Of a stretch of DNA of 64,000 nt, positions 34,671 to 43,825 are shown one piece after another. The stretch is from Oscillospiraceae bacterium (GTDB taxonomy: Bacteria > Bacillota > Clostridia > Oscillospirales > Oscillospiraceae), in assembly GCA_017549125.1 (NCBI GenBank), contig JAFYVL010000034.1, positions 1 to 64,000 of the forward strand. The letters are read 5' to 3'. Position numbers and translations under genes: made by a program. The notes beneath the pieces are model-generated. The model made no database searches. It was not told where the DNA came from and saw only the letters and a program-made list of their open reading frames with translations. Each line of letters begins with the position of its first letter. The first letter of the stretch is position 1.

Positions 34671-35866
34671 TGACCAAAACTTTACGGCAAGGTGTTCTTG
34701 CCCTGATACATAGCGCTGTCAGCGGCGAGGCCAAAACCTTGCCGGAAGGGTTTGATTTAGAGGCAGCAATACCGCTGATTCAAAAGCATAAGATCAACAA
34801 TCTGATTTACTATGGCGCAAAGAACTGCGGCATAGACGCGTCTTCTCCTGTGATGAAGAACCTCTTTCTGGTGACCTATCAGGCTATGTGTGCTGATGAG
34901 CGACAGAGAGAACAACTAAGCAAGTTGTTTGCTGCCTTTGATGCCAATGGCATTGAATATATGCCGGTCAAGGGCGTTCTGCTGAAGGCGTTGTATCCTA
35001 AGCCGGATATGCGTATTATGGGCGATGCGGACATACTGATCCGTTTGGAGCAGTATGAGAAGATCCGCCCGATCATGGAATCTCTGGGATATACGGAAAA
35101 GTTGGAGAGTGACCACGAATTGATTTGGACACACCCCAGCTTGTACCTGGAACTCCATAAGCGGTTGATTCCTTCCTACAACTATGATTATGCCGCCTAC
35201 TATGGCGACGGTTGGCAGTTGGGACATCCCAGCACGGAGAATCCTTGTCGATATGAAATGACCGATGAAGATCAGATGATCTATCTTTTTACCCATTTTG
35301 CGAAGCATTATCGGGATGGCGGCATTGGCATTCGTCATTTGCTTGATCTGTATCTATACAGAAAAGCAAAGCCAAATATGGATATTGCGTACTTGGAGCG
35401 GGAACTGAAAAAATTGCAGTTGGATGTATTCCACGCACATATCGTAAAAACCATGGATGTTTGGTTTGATGGTGCATCTGCAGATGAGATGACCGATACA
35501 ATCACAGATTTTCTCTTCGGTAGTGGCTCGTTTGGTGCAAAGGTAACCCAACGCGTGGCGCGAGGTGTACGTAATAAATCCAAAAATGGCGGCGGCGCCA
35601 AGCAGGTGCGTGCCAGATTTTGGTTGCGTGTAATTTTTCTTCCGTATGGCCAAATGTGCACAAAATATCCCGTGCTTAAGAAATTACCGATTCTTCTACC
35701 GGTTATGTGGGTGGTTAGATGGTTCCAAACCTTGCTGAAGGGTAAACCGGCTATTGATGAACAGCGTAATCGAGCACACCTGCTTACAGAGGACAAATTA
35801 GACGCATGGGAATCCCAAATGCATGCGGTTGGCCTTGGCTTCCATTTTGAGGAGAACGAGCAATGA
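34670..35866 (+). CDS. PF14907-type nucleotidyltransferase, paralog 2
   Basis: The 398-residue protein has MPVKGVLLKALYPKPDMRIMGDADILIR, where G-D-A-D-I-L is the nucleotidyltransferase metal site, and IYLFTHFAKHYRDGGIGIRHLLDLYLY. It is close to the next gene in length, motif order and C-terminal hydrophobic patch, so the two are likely tandem duplicates. They split capE from capF and share four-base or one-base overlaps with them. A predicted transfer of a nucleotide or phospho-compound has not been shown for the family as far as I know. Confidence 0.82.
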   Translation: MTKTLRQGVLALIHSAVSGEAKTLPEGFDLEAAIPLIQKHKINNLIYYGAKNCGIDASSPVMKNLFLVTYQAMCADERQREQLSKLFAAFDANGIEYMPVKGVLLKALYPKPDMRIMGDADILIRLEQYEKIRPIMESLGYTEKLESDHELIWTHPSLYLELHKRLIPSYNYDYAAYYGDGWQLGHPSTENPCRYEMTDEDQMIYLFTHFAKHYRDGGIGIRHLLDLYLYRKAKPNMDIAYLERELKKLQLDVFHAHIVKTMDVWFDGASADEMTDTITDFLFGSGSFGAKVTQRVARGVRNKSKNGGGAKQVRARFWLRVIFLPYGQMCTKYPVLKKLPILLPVMWVVRWFQTLLKGKPAIDEQRNRAHLLTEDKLDAWESQMHAVGLGFHFEENEQ

Positions 35867-37008
35867 CCCCTCTTGTTGAGGGTGTGCTGCAGCTGATCAA
35901 GAGTGCGCTGACAGGCGAGGGCGGTGGCATACCCACTGACTTTACTGCGGCGGATGCAGTGCAATTGGGGAAGAAGCATGGCATTGAGGTCATGCTATAC
36001 CACGGTGGCATCCATTGTGGCTTGTCAAAATCCGATGCTGGTATGCAGGCGCTTTATCAAGGTTGCTTGCGGAAGATGCTGATAGGGGAGCGCCAGCGGC
36101 AGATTCTGGAACAACTGTTGCAGCTTTTTGCGGAAAATAAGATTCGCATTATGCCTCTGAAGGGCATGCTTCTGCGTGAAATATATCCCATACCGGAGAT
36201 GCGGTGGATGGGGGATGCAGACATTTTGATTGATGCCGCCCAATATTCCACCATTAAAAACCTTCTGCAATCCAAGGGATTTTCGCAGGCAGGCAGAACG
36301 GATCACGAGATAGCGTGGCATCATCCCTATTTGCGATTGGAATTGCACACATTGCTGGTTCCAGAGCGCAATCCAATACTGTTCCATTATTTTGGTGATG
36401 GATGGCAACGTGCACACCAAGTTAAAGATAATGTGTATGCCATGACCCCGGAGGATACCTTGGTATTCCTGGTTGCACATGCCGCAAAGCATTATGCAGC
36501 CGGTGGTATTGGTATCCGTCAGTTTGTTGACATATGGCTATACACCCAAACGCATGTTGCGTTGGATCAGGCCTATATGCAACAAGAGTTGGCGGAGATT
36601 CATCTGGAAAAATTTTATGCCTGTACCCTGGGCATGCTTCAGGCATGGTTCAGCGGCGGGGAATGGGATGAATGTGTCCGGGAGATGACCGAATTCATCT
36701 TTTCCAGTGGCTGTTACGGCACCAATGTGAATCATGCACTTGCCCAAGGCGCCAAGCAGCAAAGCAGGGTACGTCGATTTTGGAATGCGGTATTTCCTGG
36801 TTACGGAGAAATGAAATTAAGATATCCTGTGCTGGGTCGTTGGCCGGTTTTGTTACCGTTCACATGGCTTGTCCGTGGCATGAGCCTAATATTGTTTCAC
36901 CGAAATAGAATCCACAGGAAATCACAGGATCTGCAATTGGCAGCAGATTCCAGAACCAAAGAACTTCAAAAGCATTTTGATATGCTTGGTTTAAGGAGTA
37001 ATTTATGA
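35863..37008 (+). CDS. PF14907-type nucleotidyltransferase, paralog 3
   Basis: The 381-residue protein mirrors the previous one: IMPLKGMLLREIYPIPEMRWMGDADILID, then VFLVAHAAKHYAAGGIGIRQFVDIWLY. The metal site G-D-A-D is kept, so it is probably active. It starts by ATGA overlap with paralog 2 and ends by ATGA overlap with capF. Three such genes in one polysaccharide locus suggest different acceptors or successive decorations. Confidence 0.82.
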   Translation: MTPLVEGVLQLIKSALTGEGGGIPTDFTAADAVQLGKKHGIEVMLYHGGIHCGLSKSDAGMQALYQGCLRKMLIGERQRQILEQLLQLFAENKIRIMPLKGMLLREIYPIPEMRWMGDADILIDAAQYSTIKNLLQSKGFSQAGRTDHEIAWHHPYLRLELHTLLVPERNPILFHYFGDGWQRAHQVKDNVYAMTPEDTLVFLVAHAAKHYAAGGIGIRQFVDIWLYTQTHVALDQAYMQQELAEIHLEKFYACTLGMLQAWFSGGEWDECVREMTEFIFSSGCYGTNVNHALAQGAKQQSRVRRFWNAVFPGYGEMKLRYPVLGRWPVLLPFTWLVRGMSLILFHRNRIHRKSQDLQLAADSRTKELQKHFDMLGLRSNL

Positions 37009-38207
37009 ACATATTGATTACGGGCGCCAAGGGATTTGTTGGCAAAAATCTGGTAGAGAATCTGAAAACCATTCGGGATGGTAAAAACCGTACCCGACAG
37101 TTGGCGGTGGACGAGATTTATGAGTATGACATTGATACAGATCCCAGCCTGTTGCAGGAATATTGCCACAAGGCAGATTTTGTATTCAATCTGGCAGGTG
37201 TAAACCGTCCTCAGAATCAAGAGGAATTCATGCAGGGGAACTTTGGCTTTGCATCCACATTGCTGGATACGCTGAAGGCCAATCAAAATACCTGTCCTGT
37301 CATGCTGTCTTCTTCCATTCAAGCTACCTTGATCGGTCGCTATGGAGAGTCTGATTACGGCAAGAGCAAGCTGGCAGGGGAGGAGTTGTTCTTTGATTAT
37401 AGCAAGGAAACCGGTGCTTCCGTGTTGGTCTATCGTTTCCCTAACCTGTTCGGTAAGTGGTGTCGTCCTAATTATAATAGCGCGGTAGCAACCTTCTGCA
37501 ATAACATTGCCAACGACCTGCCTATCCAGGTCAATGACCGTTCCACCCAGCTGGAACTGCTGTACATTGACGATTTGGTGGACGAAATGCTGGACGCTTT
37601 GGAGGGCAAGCCCCATCGTTGCAATTATAATGGCCTTGATCCTGTGGCAACGGAAGATGGTCGTTATTGTTATGCACCCATTACCCATAAGGTAACTTTG
37701 GGCGAAATCGTGGATTTGCTGGATAGTTTTAAAACCCAGCCGAAAACCCTGGAAATGCCCGAGATTCCCTATAATTCCTTTGGCAAAAAGCTGTACTCTA
37801 CCTATCTGAGTTATTTGCCCAAGGAGGCTGCCTGCTTCGACCTGAAGATGAATGTGGATGATCGTGGCAGCTTCACCGAATTGCTGAAAACCGCCAATTG
37901 TGGTCAGTTCAGCGTGAATATTTCCAAGCCTGGTATTACCAAAGGTCAGCACTGGCACAACACAAAATGGGAGTTCTTCATTGTGGTGTCCGGTGATGCA
38001 TTGATCCAACAGAGACGGATCACGGATGACCAGGTGCTGGAATTCCGTGTGAGCGGTGATAAGATCCAGGCGGTGCACATGCTGCCCGGCTATACCCATA
38101 ATATTATCAATTTGAGTGAAACGAAAGATCTGGTAACGGTCATGTGGGCAAATGAACAGTTTGACCCCAATAAGCCGGATACCTTCTTTGAGAAAGTGGA
38201 GGCATAA
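37005..38207 (+). CDS. capF: Bifunctional reductase/epimerase with cupin domain, CapF/FnlB type
   Basis: The 400-residue enzyme has an N-terminal Rossmann fold (ILITGAKGFVGKNLVENLK), the Tyr/Lys pair in GESDYGKSKLAGEELF, and from about residue 285 a cupin domain with GQHWHNTKWEFFIVVSGDALI, whose histidines bind zinc in CapF. CapF takes the CapE product and gives UDP-2-acetamido-2,6-dideoxy-L-talose. Cupin plus dehydrogenase in one chain is diagnostic. It follows paralog 3 by overlap and precedes CapG by 2 bases. Confidence 0.93.
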   Translation: MNILITGAKGFVGKNLVENLKTIRDGKNRTRQLAVDEIYEYDIDTDPSLLQEYCHKADFVFNLAGVNRPQNQEEFMQGNFGFASTLLDTLKANQNTCPVMLSSSIQATLIGRYGESDYGKSKLAGEELFFDYSKETGASVLVYRFPNLFGKWCRPNYNSAVATFCNNIANDLPIQVNDRSTQLELLYIDDLVDEMLDALEGKPHRCNYNGLDPVATEDGRYCYAPITHKVTLGEIVDLLDSFKTQPKTLEMPEIPYNSFGKKLYSTYLSYLPKEAACFDLKMNVDDRGSFTELLKTANCGQFSVNISKPGITKGQHWHNTKWEFFIVVSGDALIQQRRITDDQVLEFRVSGDKIQAVHMLPGYTHNIINLSETKDLVTVMWANEQFDPNKPDTFFEKVEA

Positions 38208-38209
38208 AA

Positions 38210-39370
38210 ATGGCATCCTTTAAGAATAACGGCAAGCTGAAGCTGCTGATCATTGTGGGCACTCGCCCCGAAATTATCCGACTGGCTGCGGTGATTACAA
38301 AGTGCCGTCAGTATTTTGACACCATTCTGGCACATACCGGCCAGAACTATGACTATAACCTAAACGGTGTCTTCTTCCATGATTTGGAGCTGGAAGATCC
38401 CGAGGTATACCTCAATGCAGTAGGTAAGGACCTGGGCGAGACCATGGGCAATATTATTGCCAAGTCTTACCAGCTGATGGTAGAGATTCAGCCCGATGCA
38501 GTGCTGGTGCTGGGCGATACCAATTCCTGCCTGTCTGTTATTGGCGCAAAGCGTTTGCACATTCCCATTTTCCACATGGAAGCCGGCAACCGTTGTAAGG
38601 ACGAGTGCTTGCCCGAGGAAACCAACCGTCGTATTGTGGATATTATCTCTGACGTGAACCTGTGCTATTCTGAGCATGCTCGCCGCTACCTGGCAGATTG
38701 CGGTTTGCCCAAGGAGCGTACCTATGTGACCGGTTCTCCCATGGCAGAGGTTCTGCATAATAACCTGTCCAAGATCGAAGCCAGCGATGTGCATCAGCGC
38801 TTGGGTCTGGAGAAGGGTAAATATATCTTGTTGTCTGCCCACCGTGAGGAGAATATTGATACCGAGAAGAACTTTACTTCTCTGTTTACCGCAATCAATA
38901 AGATGGCAGAGAAGTACGATATGCCCATCCTGTACTCTTGCCATCCCAGAAGCCGTAACCGTCTGGAAGCCAGCGGTTTCGTGCTGGATAAGCGAGTAAT
39001 TCGTCAGGAGCCTTTGGGATTCCATGACTATAACTGCCTGCAGATGAATGCTTTTGCAGTGGTCTCTGATAGCGGCACATTGCCTGAGGAGAGCAGCTTC
39101 TTTACATCTATTGGCAAGTCTTTCCCGGCTGTGTGTATTCGTACTTCCACAGAGCGTCCCGAGGCTTTGGATAAGGGTTGCTTTGTGCTGGCAGGTATTG
39201 ATGAGAACAGCCTTCTGCAGGCAGTGGATACTGCAGTATCTATGTGTGAAAATGACCATAATGGTATTCCTGTGCCGGACTATGTGGAAGAGAATGTGTC
39301 CACAAAGGTAGTGAAATTGATCCAATCCTACACCGGCGTGGTCAACAAAATGGTCTGGAGAAAGTTCTGA
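38210..39370 (+). CDS. capG: UDP-N-acetylglucosamine 2-epimerase-like, CapG/FnlC type
   Basis: The 386-residue GT-B-fold epimerase has IVGTRPEIIRLAAVI at the N terminus, IFHMEAGNRCKDECLPEETNRRIVD in the catalytic centre, and LSAHREENID. In this context it performs the last step, C2 epimerisation of the talose derivative to UDP-N-acetyl-L-fucosamine. A general WecB activity giving UDP-ManNAc is the alternative, but capE and capF just before it favour CapG. It is the last gene of the polysaccharide operon; a new promoter follows. Confidence 0.92.
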   Translation: MASFKNNGKLKLLIIVGTRPEIIRLAAVITKCRQYFDTILAHTGQNYDYNLNGVFFHDLELEDPEVYLNAVGKDLGETMGNIIAKSYQLMVEIQPDAVLVLGDTNSCLSVIGAKRLHIPIFHMEAGNRCKDECLPEETNRRIVDIISDVNLCYSEHARRYLADCGLPKERTYVTGSPMAEVLHNNLSKIEASDVHQRLGLEKGKYILLSAHREENIDTEKNFTSLFTAINKMAEKYDMPILYSCHPRSRNRLEASGFVLDKRVIRQEPLGFHDYNCLQMNAFAVVSDSGTLPEESSFFTSIGKSFPAVCIRTSTERPEALDKGCFVLAGIDENSLLQAVDTAVSMCENDHNGIPVPDYVEENVSTKVVKLIQSYTGVVNKMVWRKF

Positions 39371-39415
39371 TTTTTCAGTTCCCGTTAAGAAAATGTGAAC
39401 TTATTGTAACTGCTA

Positions 39416-39444
39416 TTGACAATAAAAACAGACGCTGATATAAT
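39416..39444 (+). promoter_or_regulatory. Consensus promoter of mntP
   Basis: TTGACA (39416-39421) and TATAAT (39439-39444) are exactly 17 bases apart, with TGA before the -10 box (extended -10). Transcription would start near 39451, leaving a leader of only about 20 bases. Confidence 0.88.
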
Positions 39445-39470
39445 ACAGCGCGTTGAGCTTGGAGGACAAC

Positions 39471-40043
39471 ATGGGGTTTGTTGAACTGCTGATCCTGGCG
39501 ATCGGCTTGAGTATGGATGCCTTTGCGGTTTCCATCTGCAAGGGTTTGGCTATGCAAAAGGCCGGTTTGAAAGAGGGCGCAGTATGCGGAGCCTGGTTTG
39601 GTGGTTTTCAGGGTTTGATGCCTGCAATTGGTTTCTTCCTGGGAACCATGTTTGCCGATGCCATTCGTGCTGTTGACCACTGGGTAGCGTTTGGTTTGCT
39701 GGCGATCATCGGCATCAATATGCTGAAAGAAGCCTTTAGCAAATGCGAATGCTGTGAAAACCAGGACGCAGACTTGTCTGTGAAGACTATGTTTATTATG
39801 GCAGTTGCCACCAGCATCGACGCGATGGCATCCGGTATCTCCATGGCCATGAAGGACGCTAATATCTATATAGCGGTGGCTTTGATTGCAGCGGTTACCT
39901 TCGCTATGTGCACCGCAGGTGTGAAGATCGGCAACATTTTTGGTAGCCGTTTTGAGAAGAAGGCACAAATGGCCGGCGGCGTAATCTTGATTCTGCTGGG
40001 TCTGAAGATCTTGCTGGAGGATTTGAATCTGTTGCCATGGTAA
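39471..40043 (+). CDS. mntP: Manganese efflux pump MntP
   Basis: The 190-residue membrane protein has six helices in two similar halves, each with a conserved Asp motif: LSMDAFAVSICKG and ATSIDAMASGIS. This is the MntP/YebN family, which exports Mn(II). ATG 39471 is placed 7 bases after TTGGAGGA. The short leader leaves no room for a yybP-ykoY manganese riboswitch. The end overlaps the VanZ-like gene by 7 bases. Confidence 0.93.
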   Translation: MGFVELLILAIGLSMDAFAVSICKGLAMQKAGLKEGAVCGAWFGGFQGLMPAIGFFLGTMFADAIRAVDHWVAFGLLAIIGINMLKEAFSKCECCENQDADLSVKTMFIMAVATSIDAMASGISMAMKDANIYIAVALIAAVTFAMCTAGVKIGNIFGSRFEKKAQMAGGVILILLGLKILLEDLNLLPW

Positions 40044-40501
40044 AAACGAAAACTAGATTGACCCTTTGCTTGATCCTATTGAGCCTGAATATCGGCTTTA
40101 TCTGGGGAAACTCTTTGTTAAGTGCCGAGTTATCCAGAGCCTTTAGTGGCTGGGTCGGCAAGATCCTTGCTCTGTTTGTGTCCTCCGGTGGCACAGAGGA
40201 AGTGGAGGGAGGACAGCATCTGCTTCGAAAACTGGCGCATTTTATGGAATTTACCTGCTTGGGGATTTGCCTTAGCTGGTTGATCCGCATGATGCGTAGT
40301 GGCAAGTTGGAGCAATATTATTTGCCGCTGATGGGCGGTGTGCTGGTGGCTTGTGTGGACGAAACCATTCAGATCTTCGTTCCTGGCAGAGGCCCCGGTA
40401 TCAAAGATGTAGGAATCGATACTTTGGGAGTGATCCTGGGTATTGTTCTGATAAGTTTATACACAAGTATAAAACACAAATTTTGGAGGAAAATACAATG
40501 A
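40037..40501 (+). CDS. VanZ-like membrane protein
   Basis: The 154-residue protein has about four helices and the VanZ-family pattern: LRKLAHFMEFTCLGICLSWL, then VDETIQIFVPGRGPGIKDVGIDTLG. VanZ gives low-level teicoplanin resistance by an unknown route; most chromosomal relatives have no known function. It overlaps mntP at its start and the lipoprotein gene at its end, so the three are likely translated together. Confidence 0.88.
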   Translation: MVKTKTRLTLCLILLSLNIGFIWGNSLLSAELSRAFSGWVGKILALFVSSGGTEEVEGGQHLLRKLAHFMEFTCLGICLSWLIRMMRSGKLEQYYLPLMGGVLVACVDETIQIFVPGRGPGIKDVGIDTLGVILGIVLISLYTSIKHKFWRKIQ

Positions 40502-41166
40502 AGAAGACTTTAGCAATGCTGCTGGCTGTGATCATGGTTGTTGGCCTGTTCGCTGCTTGCGGTAACACCGAAGACAAGAAGACCGAAAAGGAAACTGTAG
40601 AGGCTACCCCCGAGACCACTGATGCGGCTACCGATGCAACCAGCGGTGCAACTGTGGAAGAGGAGACTGAGGAAGTCACCGAGCCTGTTGCAGCTGACAG
40701 CAACGCTTCCACTGTGATTCTGGAGAACATCTGGGCACAGGTTGGCGAGGACAACCAGTTCTTTGTTATGGGCGGCAACGTGGAGAACTATGTAGATGGC
40801 GCTCCCGGCAACTATAACATGGAGTACAAGGAGAACCTGCCTTTCAATCTGCTGATTCCCGAGGCAGAGTTGGCCAACATTGACGAGGCTGGTTTCATGC
40901 AGCACGCTATGAATGCAAACAACTTCACTGCAGGTGTTGTACACTATACTGGCGATGTAGCAACCTTCGCTTCTACTATGCAGGCTGCTATCCAGGGCAA
41001 TCAGTGGATGTGTGGTTTCCCCGAGACTCTGATTATTGCTGCTATTGACAGCGAGTATGTTCTGGTGTCCTTTGGTGTGAACGATGCTATGGATCTGTTT
41101 GTTCCCGCTGTGAGCGCAGCTTATGCAGACGCTGAGATCCTGTACAACGAGGCTATTGCCGGCTAA
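40498..41166 (+). CDS. Lipoprotein of unknown function
   Basis: The 222-residue protein has a lipoprotein signal peptide, MKKTLAMLLAVIMVVGLFAAC, with cleavage before C21 (lipobox LFAAC shape). A Thr/Glu/Ala-rich, charged linker of about 50 residues follows, then a globular domain of about 145 residues that I do not recognise. GGAGGAAAATACA precedes ATG 40498, which overlaps the VanZ-like stop. It should sit on the outer face of the membrane. A terminator follows. Confidence 0.8.
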   Translation: MKKTLAMLLAVIMVVGLFAACGNTEDKKTEKETVEATPETTDAATDATSGATVEEETEEVTEPVAADSNASTVILENIWAQVGEDNQFFVMGGNVENYVDGAPGNYNMEYKENLPFNLLIPEAELANIDEAGFMQHAMNANNFTAGVVHYTGDVATFASTMQAAIQGNQWMCGFPETLIIAAIDSEYVLVSFGVNDAMDLFVPAVSAAYADAEILYNEAIAG

Positions 41167-41176
41167 TCAAAAATAG

Positions 41177-41202
41177 AAAGGCAGCGGCACACCGCTGCCT
41201 TT
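41177..41202 (+). terminator. Intrinsic terminator after the lipoprotein gene
   Basis: AAAGGCAGCGG (41177-41187) pairs with CCGCTGCCTTT (41192-41202) around CACA and is followed by further Ts. Confidence 0.9.
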
Positions 41203-41245
41203 TTTATAAACCCTAGTTTGTACCCTATCAAAGGAGGGAAGGATC

Positions 41246-42631
41246 TTGATCTTTTCCAGCATTCCCTTTTTATATTACTTTTTACCGGCGGTGCTGCTGA
41301 TCTATTTTTTAGTGCCTCGAGTGCTAAAAAATACGGTTCTGCTACTATCCAGTCTGGTATTTTACGCATGGGGCGAACCCCGCCTGGTTGCGCTGATGTT
41401 GTTTACCATAGCAGTGTTCTACGGTTGTGGCTTGGCTATGGGGCAATCCCGGAGCAGGAAATGGAAAAAAGTATGGCTCATCGTATCTATCGTGGTCAGC
41501 GTCGGCCTGTTGGCATTGTACAAGTACGCAGATTTCTTTGTGTCCTCCTTCAATGCAGTAACCGGCCTGTCCGTACCGTTACTGCGGCTGGCATTGCCTG
41601 TGGGTATCAGCTTCTACACGTTCCAATGCTTGAGCTATACCATTGATGTGTACTGGGGCAATGTCCCTGTGCAAACAAATCCCATCAGCTTTGGCGCTTA
41701 TGTGGTGCTGTTTCCGCAGTTGATCGCCGGCCCTATTGTCCGCTATAGCGATGTGGCACAAGAACTGAATCACCGTACCCATAGCTGGGATAATGTGGCA
41801 CAGGGCTTGCGCCGTTTCCTGTTGGGTATGGGCAAAAAGGTGCTGATCGCAGATAATTTCGCTCTGCTGATGAAACTGTTCCGTGAGAGCAACGGCCAAT
41901 CGGTACTGTTCTATTGGATGTACGCCATCGCCTTTGCACTGAATATCTATTTTGACTTTTCCGGTTATTCCGACATGGCCATTGGCTTGGGTCGGATCAT
42001 GGGCTTCCATTTTCCGGAAAACTTCAATTTCCCTTATATTTCCAGAAGCATCCAGGAGTTTTGGCGCAGATGGCACATGACCCTGGGCGGTTGGTTCCGG
42101 GATTATATCTATATCCCTCTAGGTGGCAACCGTGTGAGTAAGTCCCGCTGGGTGTTCAATACGCTGGTGGTGTGGATGCTCACAGGCCTATGGCATGGTG
42201 CGGCATGGAATTTTGTATTGTGGGGTCTATTGTACGCAGCTTTGTTACTCCTGGAAAAATGGGTGCCTGCCATTCATAAAATGCCCCGGGTCTTGGGTCA
42301 TATCTATACCATGCTGGCGGTGATTTTAGGCTTTGTGCTGTTTAATGCCACCAGCCTGCAGCAATGCGCCCAGGATATCAAATGCCTCTTTGGATTTGGC
42401 GGTCTACCTGCTATTACCGCAGATACGATTTATTACCTGCGAAGCTACGGTGTGCTGTTCCTTGTGGGCATTGTGGGAGCGACCCCCCTGGTGCGCAACT
42501 GCGCCAATCGCATTGCCCATACAAAAGCGGCAGCCCTGTTTGAACCGATACTCTGTATCGGCCTGCTTCTTCTGTGTACGGCTTATCTGGTGGACGGCTC
42601 TTTTAGCCCGTTCCTGTATTTCCGGTTCTGA
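41246..42631 (+). CDS. MBOAT-family O-acyltransferase (AlgI/DltB-like)
   Basis: The 461-residue membrane protein starts with TTG 41246, 8 bases after AAGGAGG. It has the AlgI-type signature FPQLIAGPIVRYSDV, FDFSGYSDMAIGLGRIMGF and TGLWHGAAWNFVLWG, whose histidine is the presumed catalytic residue. Such proteins pass acyl groups across the membrane to outer sugars or teichoic acids. The DHHW/AlgJ-like partner follows 12 bases later, so the pair probably acetylates a surface polymer. Confidence 0.92.
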   Translation: MIFSSIPFLYYFLPAVLLIYFLVPRVLKNTVLLLSSLVFYAWGEPRLVALMLFTIAVFYGCGLAMGQSRSRKWKKVWLIVSIVVSVGLLALYKYADFFVSSFNAVTGLSVPLLRLALPVGISFYTFQCLSYTIDVYWGNVPVQTNPISFGAYVVLFPQLIAGPIVRYSDVAQELNHRTHSWDNVAQGLRRFLLGMGKKVLIADNFALLMKLFRESNGQSVLFYWMYAIAFALNIYFDFSGYSDMAIGLGRIMGFHFPENFNFPYISRSIQEFWRRWHMTLGGWFRDYIYIPLGGNRVSKSRWVFNTLVVWMLTGLWHGAAWNFVLWGLLYAALLLLEKWVPAIHKMPRVLGHIYTMLAVILGFVLFNATSLQQCAQDIKCLFGFGGLPAITADTIYYLRSYGVLFLVGIVGATPLVRNCANRIAHTKAAALFEPILCIGLLLLCTAYLVDGSFSPFLYFRF

Positions 42632-42643
42632 GGAGGTGGCGTG

Positions 42644-43783
42644 ATGAATAAATGGATTCGCGCCATTGGCGCAGGCTTATTGGTAGCTGTGTGGCTGGGC
42701 TTAGCGGGATGGCTGTGGTTTGGCCCGAAAACGGAGTTCTCTGATGCGGAACGTCGCCCTCTGGCAGACGCCCCGGAATTGAATAAGGAGACATTACTAA
42801 ACGGCAGCTTCATGAAGGAATTTGAATCCTATACCCTGGATCAGTTTCCTATGCGTGATGATTTCCGGCAACTGAAATCTATGTTCCATTATTACGTTCT
42901 TCGACAGAAGGACAATAATGATATCTATGTGGAAGACGGCTATGCCGCCAAGCTGGAATATCAGGTGGATCAGGAGGCTGTGGATCACGCACTTAAGCTG
43001 TTCAATAATATCTACAAGCGTTTCTTAAAAGAGAAGAATACCAAGGTGTATCTGAGCATCGTGCCGGATAAAAGCTATTACCTGGCAGAAGCCAATGGCT
43101 ATTTGTCTTTGGACTATGATGCGTTCTTTAAAACCATCCAGGACGGTATGCCCTGGGCAACCCCCATTGATATTACCGGCAGCCTGGATATTACGGATTA
43201 CTATTACACCGACACCCATTGGCGGCAGGAGGAACTGTTTGATGCGGCTGCTGCCTTGTGTAATGGCCTGGGTGTCACGGCACCCAAACGGGAGGAATAC
43301 ACCCGGGTAGCTCTGGAACGACCCTTCTACGGCGTCTATTACGGCCAGGCGGCACTTCCTATGGATCCTGACACCATGTATATTCTGAAAAATGATCTGT
43401 TAGACAGCTACGTGACCGCTCTGGCAGAGCAAGATCCTAAAACCGGTGCGGTATCGTATAAGCCGGCCTATGAGAGTGTCTATGACTTGTCCAAGCAGGA
43501 TGCCAAGGATATGTACGAAGTGTACTTGTCCGGTTCTCAATCGATTCTGCGGATCGAAAATCCCAATGCCACCACCGACCGGGAATTGATCATTTTCCGG
43601 GATTCCTTTGGTAGTAGCATGGCGCCATTGCTGGCACAGGATTACCGCTATGTGACCCTGGTGGATATCCGCCATATAAGCAGTAGTATGCTAAATCGTT
43701 TCCTGGATTTTGAGAATAAGGATGTGCTGTTCCTGTATAGCACCTCCGTCCTCAATAACCCCGGCACAAATTTCAAACCCTAA
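42644..43783 (+). CDS. DHHW/AlgJ-like acetyltransferase-associated protein (SGNH-type)
   Basis: The 379-residue protein has one N-terminal membrane anchor (AIGAGLLVAVWLGLAGWLWF) and an outer domain with the family motifs YTDTHWRQEE and IIFRDSFGSSMAPLL, giving the Asp, His and Ser of the AlgX/AlgJ SGNH fold. It would finish the acyl transfer begun by the MBOAT protein. ATG 42644 is chosen because AGGAGG lies 7 bases before it; GTG 42641 is too close. A terminator follows the stop. Confidence 0.88.
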   Translation: MNKWIRAIGAGLLVAVWLGLAGWLWFGPKTEFSDAERRPLADAPELNKETLLNGSFMKEFESYTLDQFPMRDDFRQLKSMFHYYVLRQKDNNDIYVEDGYAAKLEYQVDQEAVDHALKLFNNIYKRFLKEKNTKVYLSIVPDKSYYLAEANGYLSLDYDAFFKTIQDGMPWATPIDITGSLDITDYYYTDTHWRQEELFDAAAALCNGLGVTAPKREEYTRVALERPFYGVYYGQAALPMDPDTMYILKNDLLDSYVTALAEQDPKTGAVSYKPAYESVYDLSKQDAKDMYEVYLSGSQSILRIENPNATTDRELIIFRDSFGSSMAPLLAQDYRYVTLVDIRHISSSMLNRFLDFENKDVLFLYSTSVLNNPGTNFKP

Positions 43784-43789
43784 GCTAAG

Positions 43790-43821
43790 AAATCCGCCTG
43801 TCTTTGTTGACAGGCGGATTT
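43790..43821. terminator. Bidirectional terminator between the AlgJ-like and MATE genes
   Basis: AAATCCGCCTGTC pairs with GACAGGCGGATTT around TTTGTT. It lies between two convergent genes; only short T runs flank it. Confidence 0.8.
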
Positions 43822-43825
43822 GCGT

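Noticed and set aside
39445..39470. yybP-ykoY manganese riboswitch before mntP
   Set aside because: Only about 20 bases lie between the predicted transcription start and the gene, too short for the aptamer.
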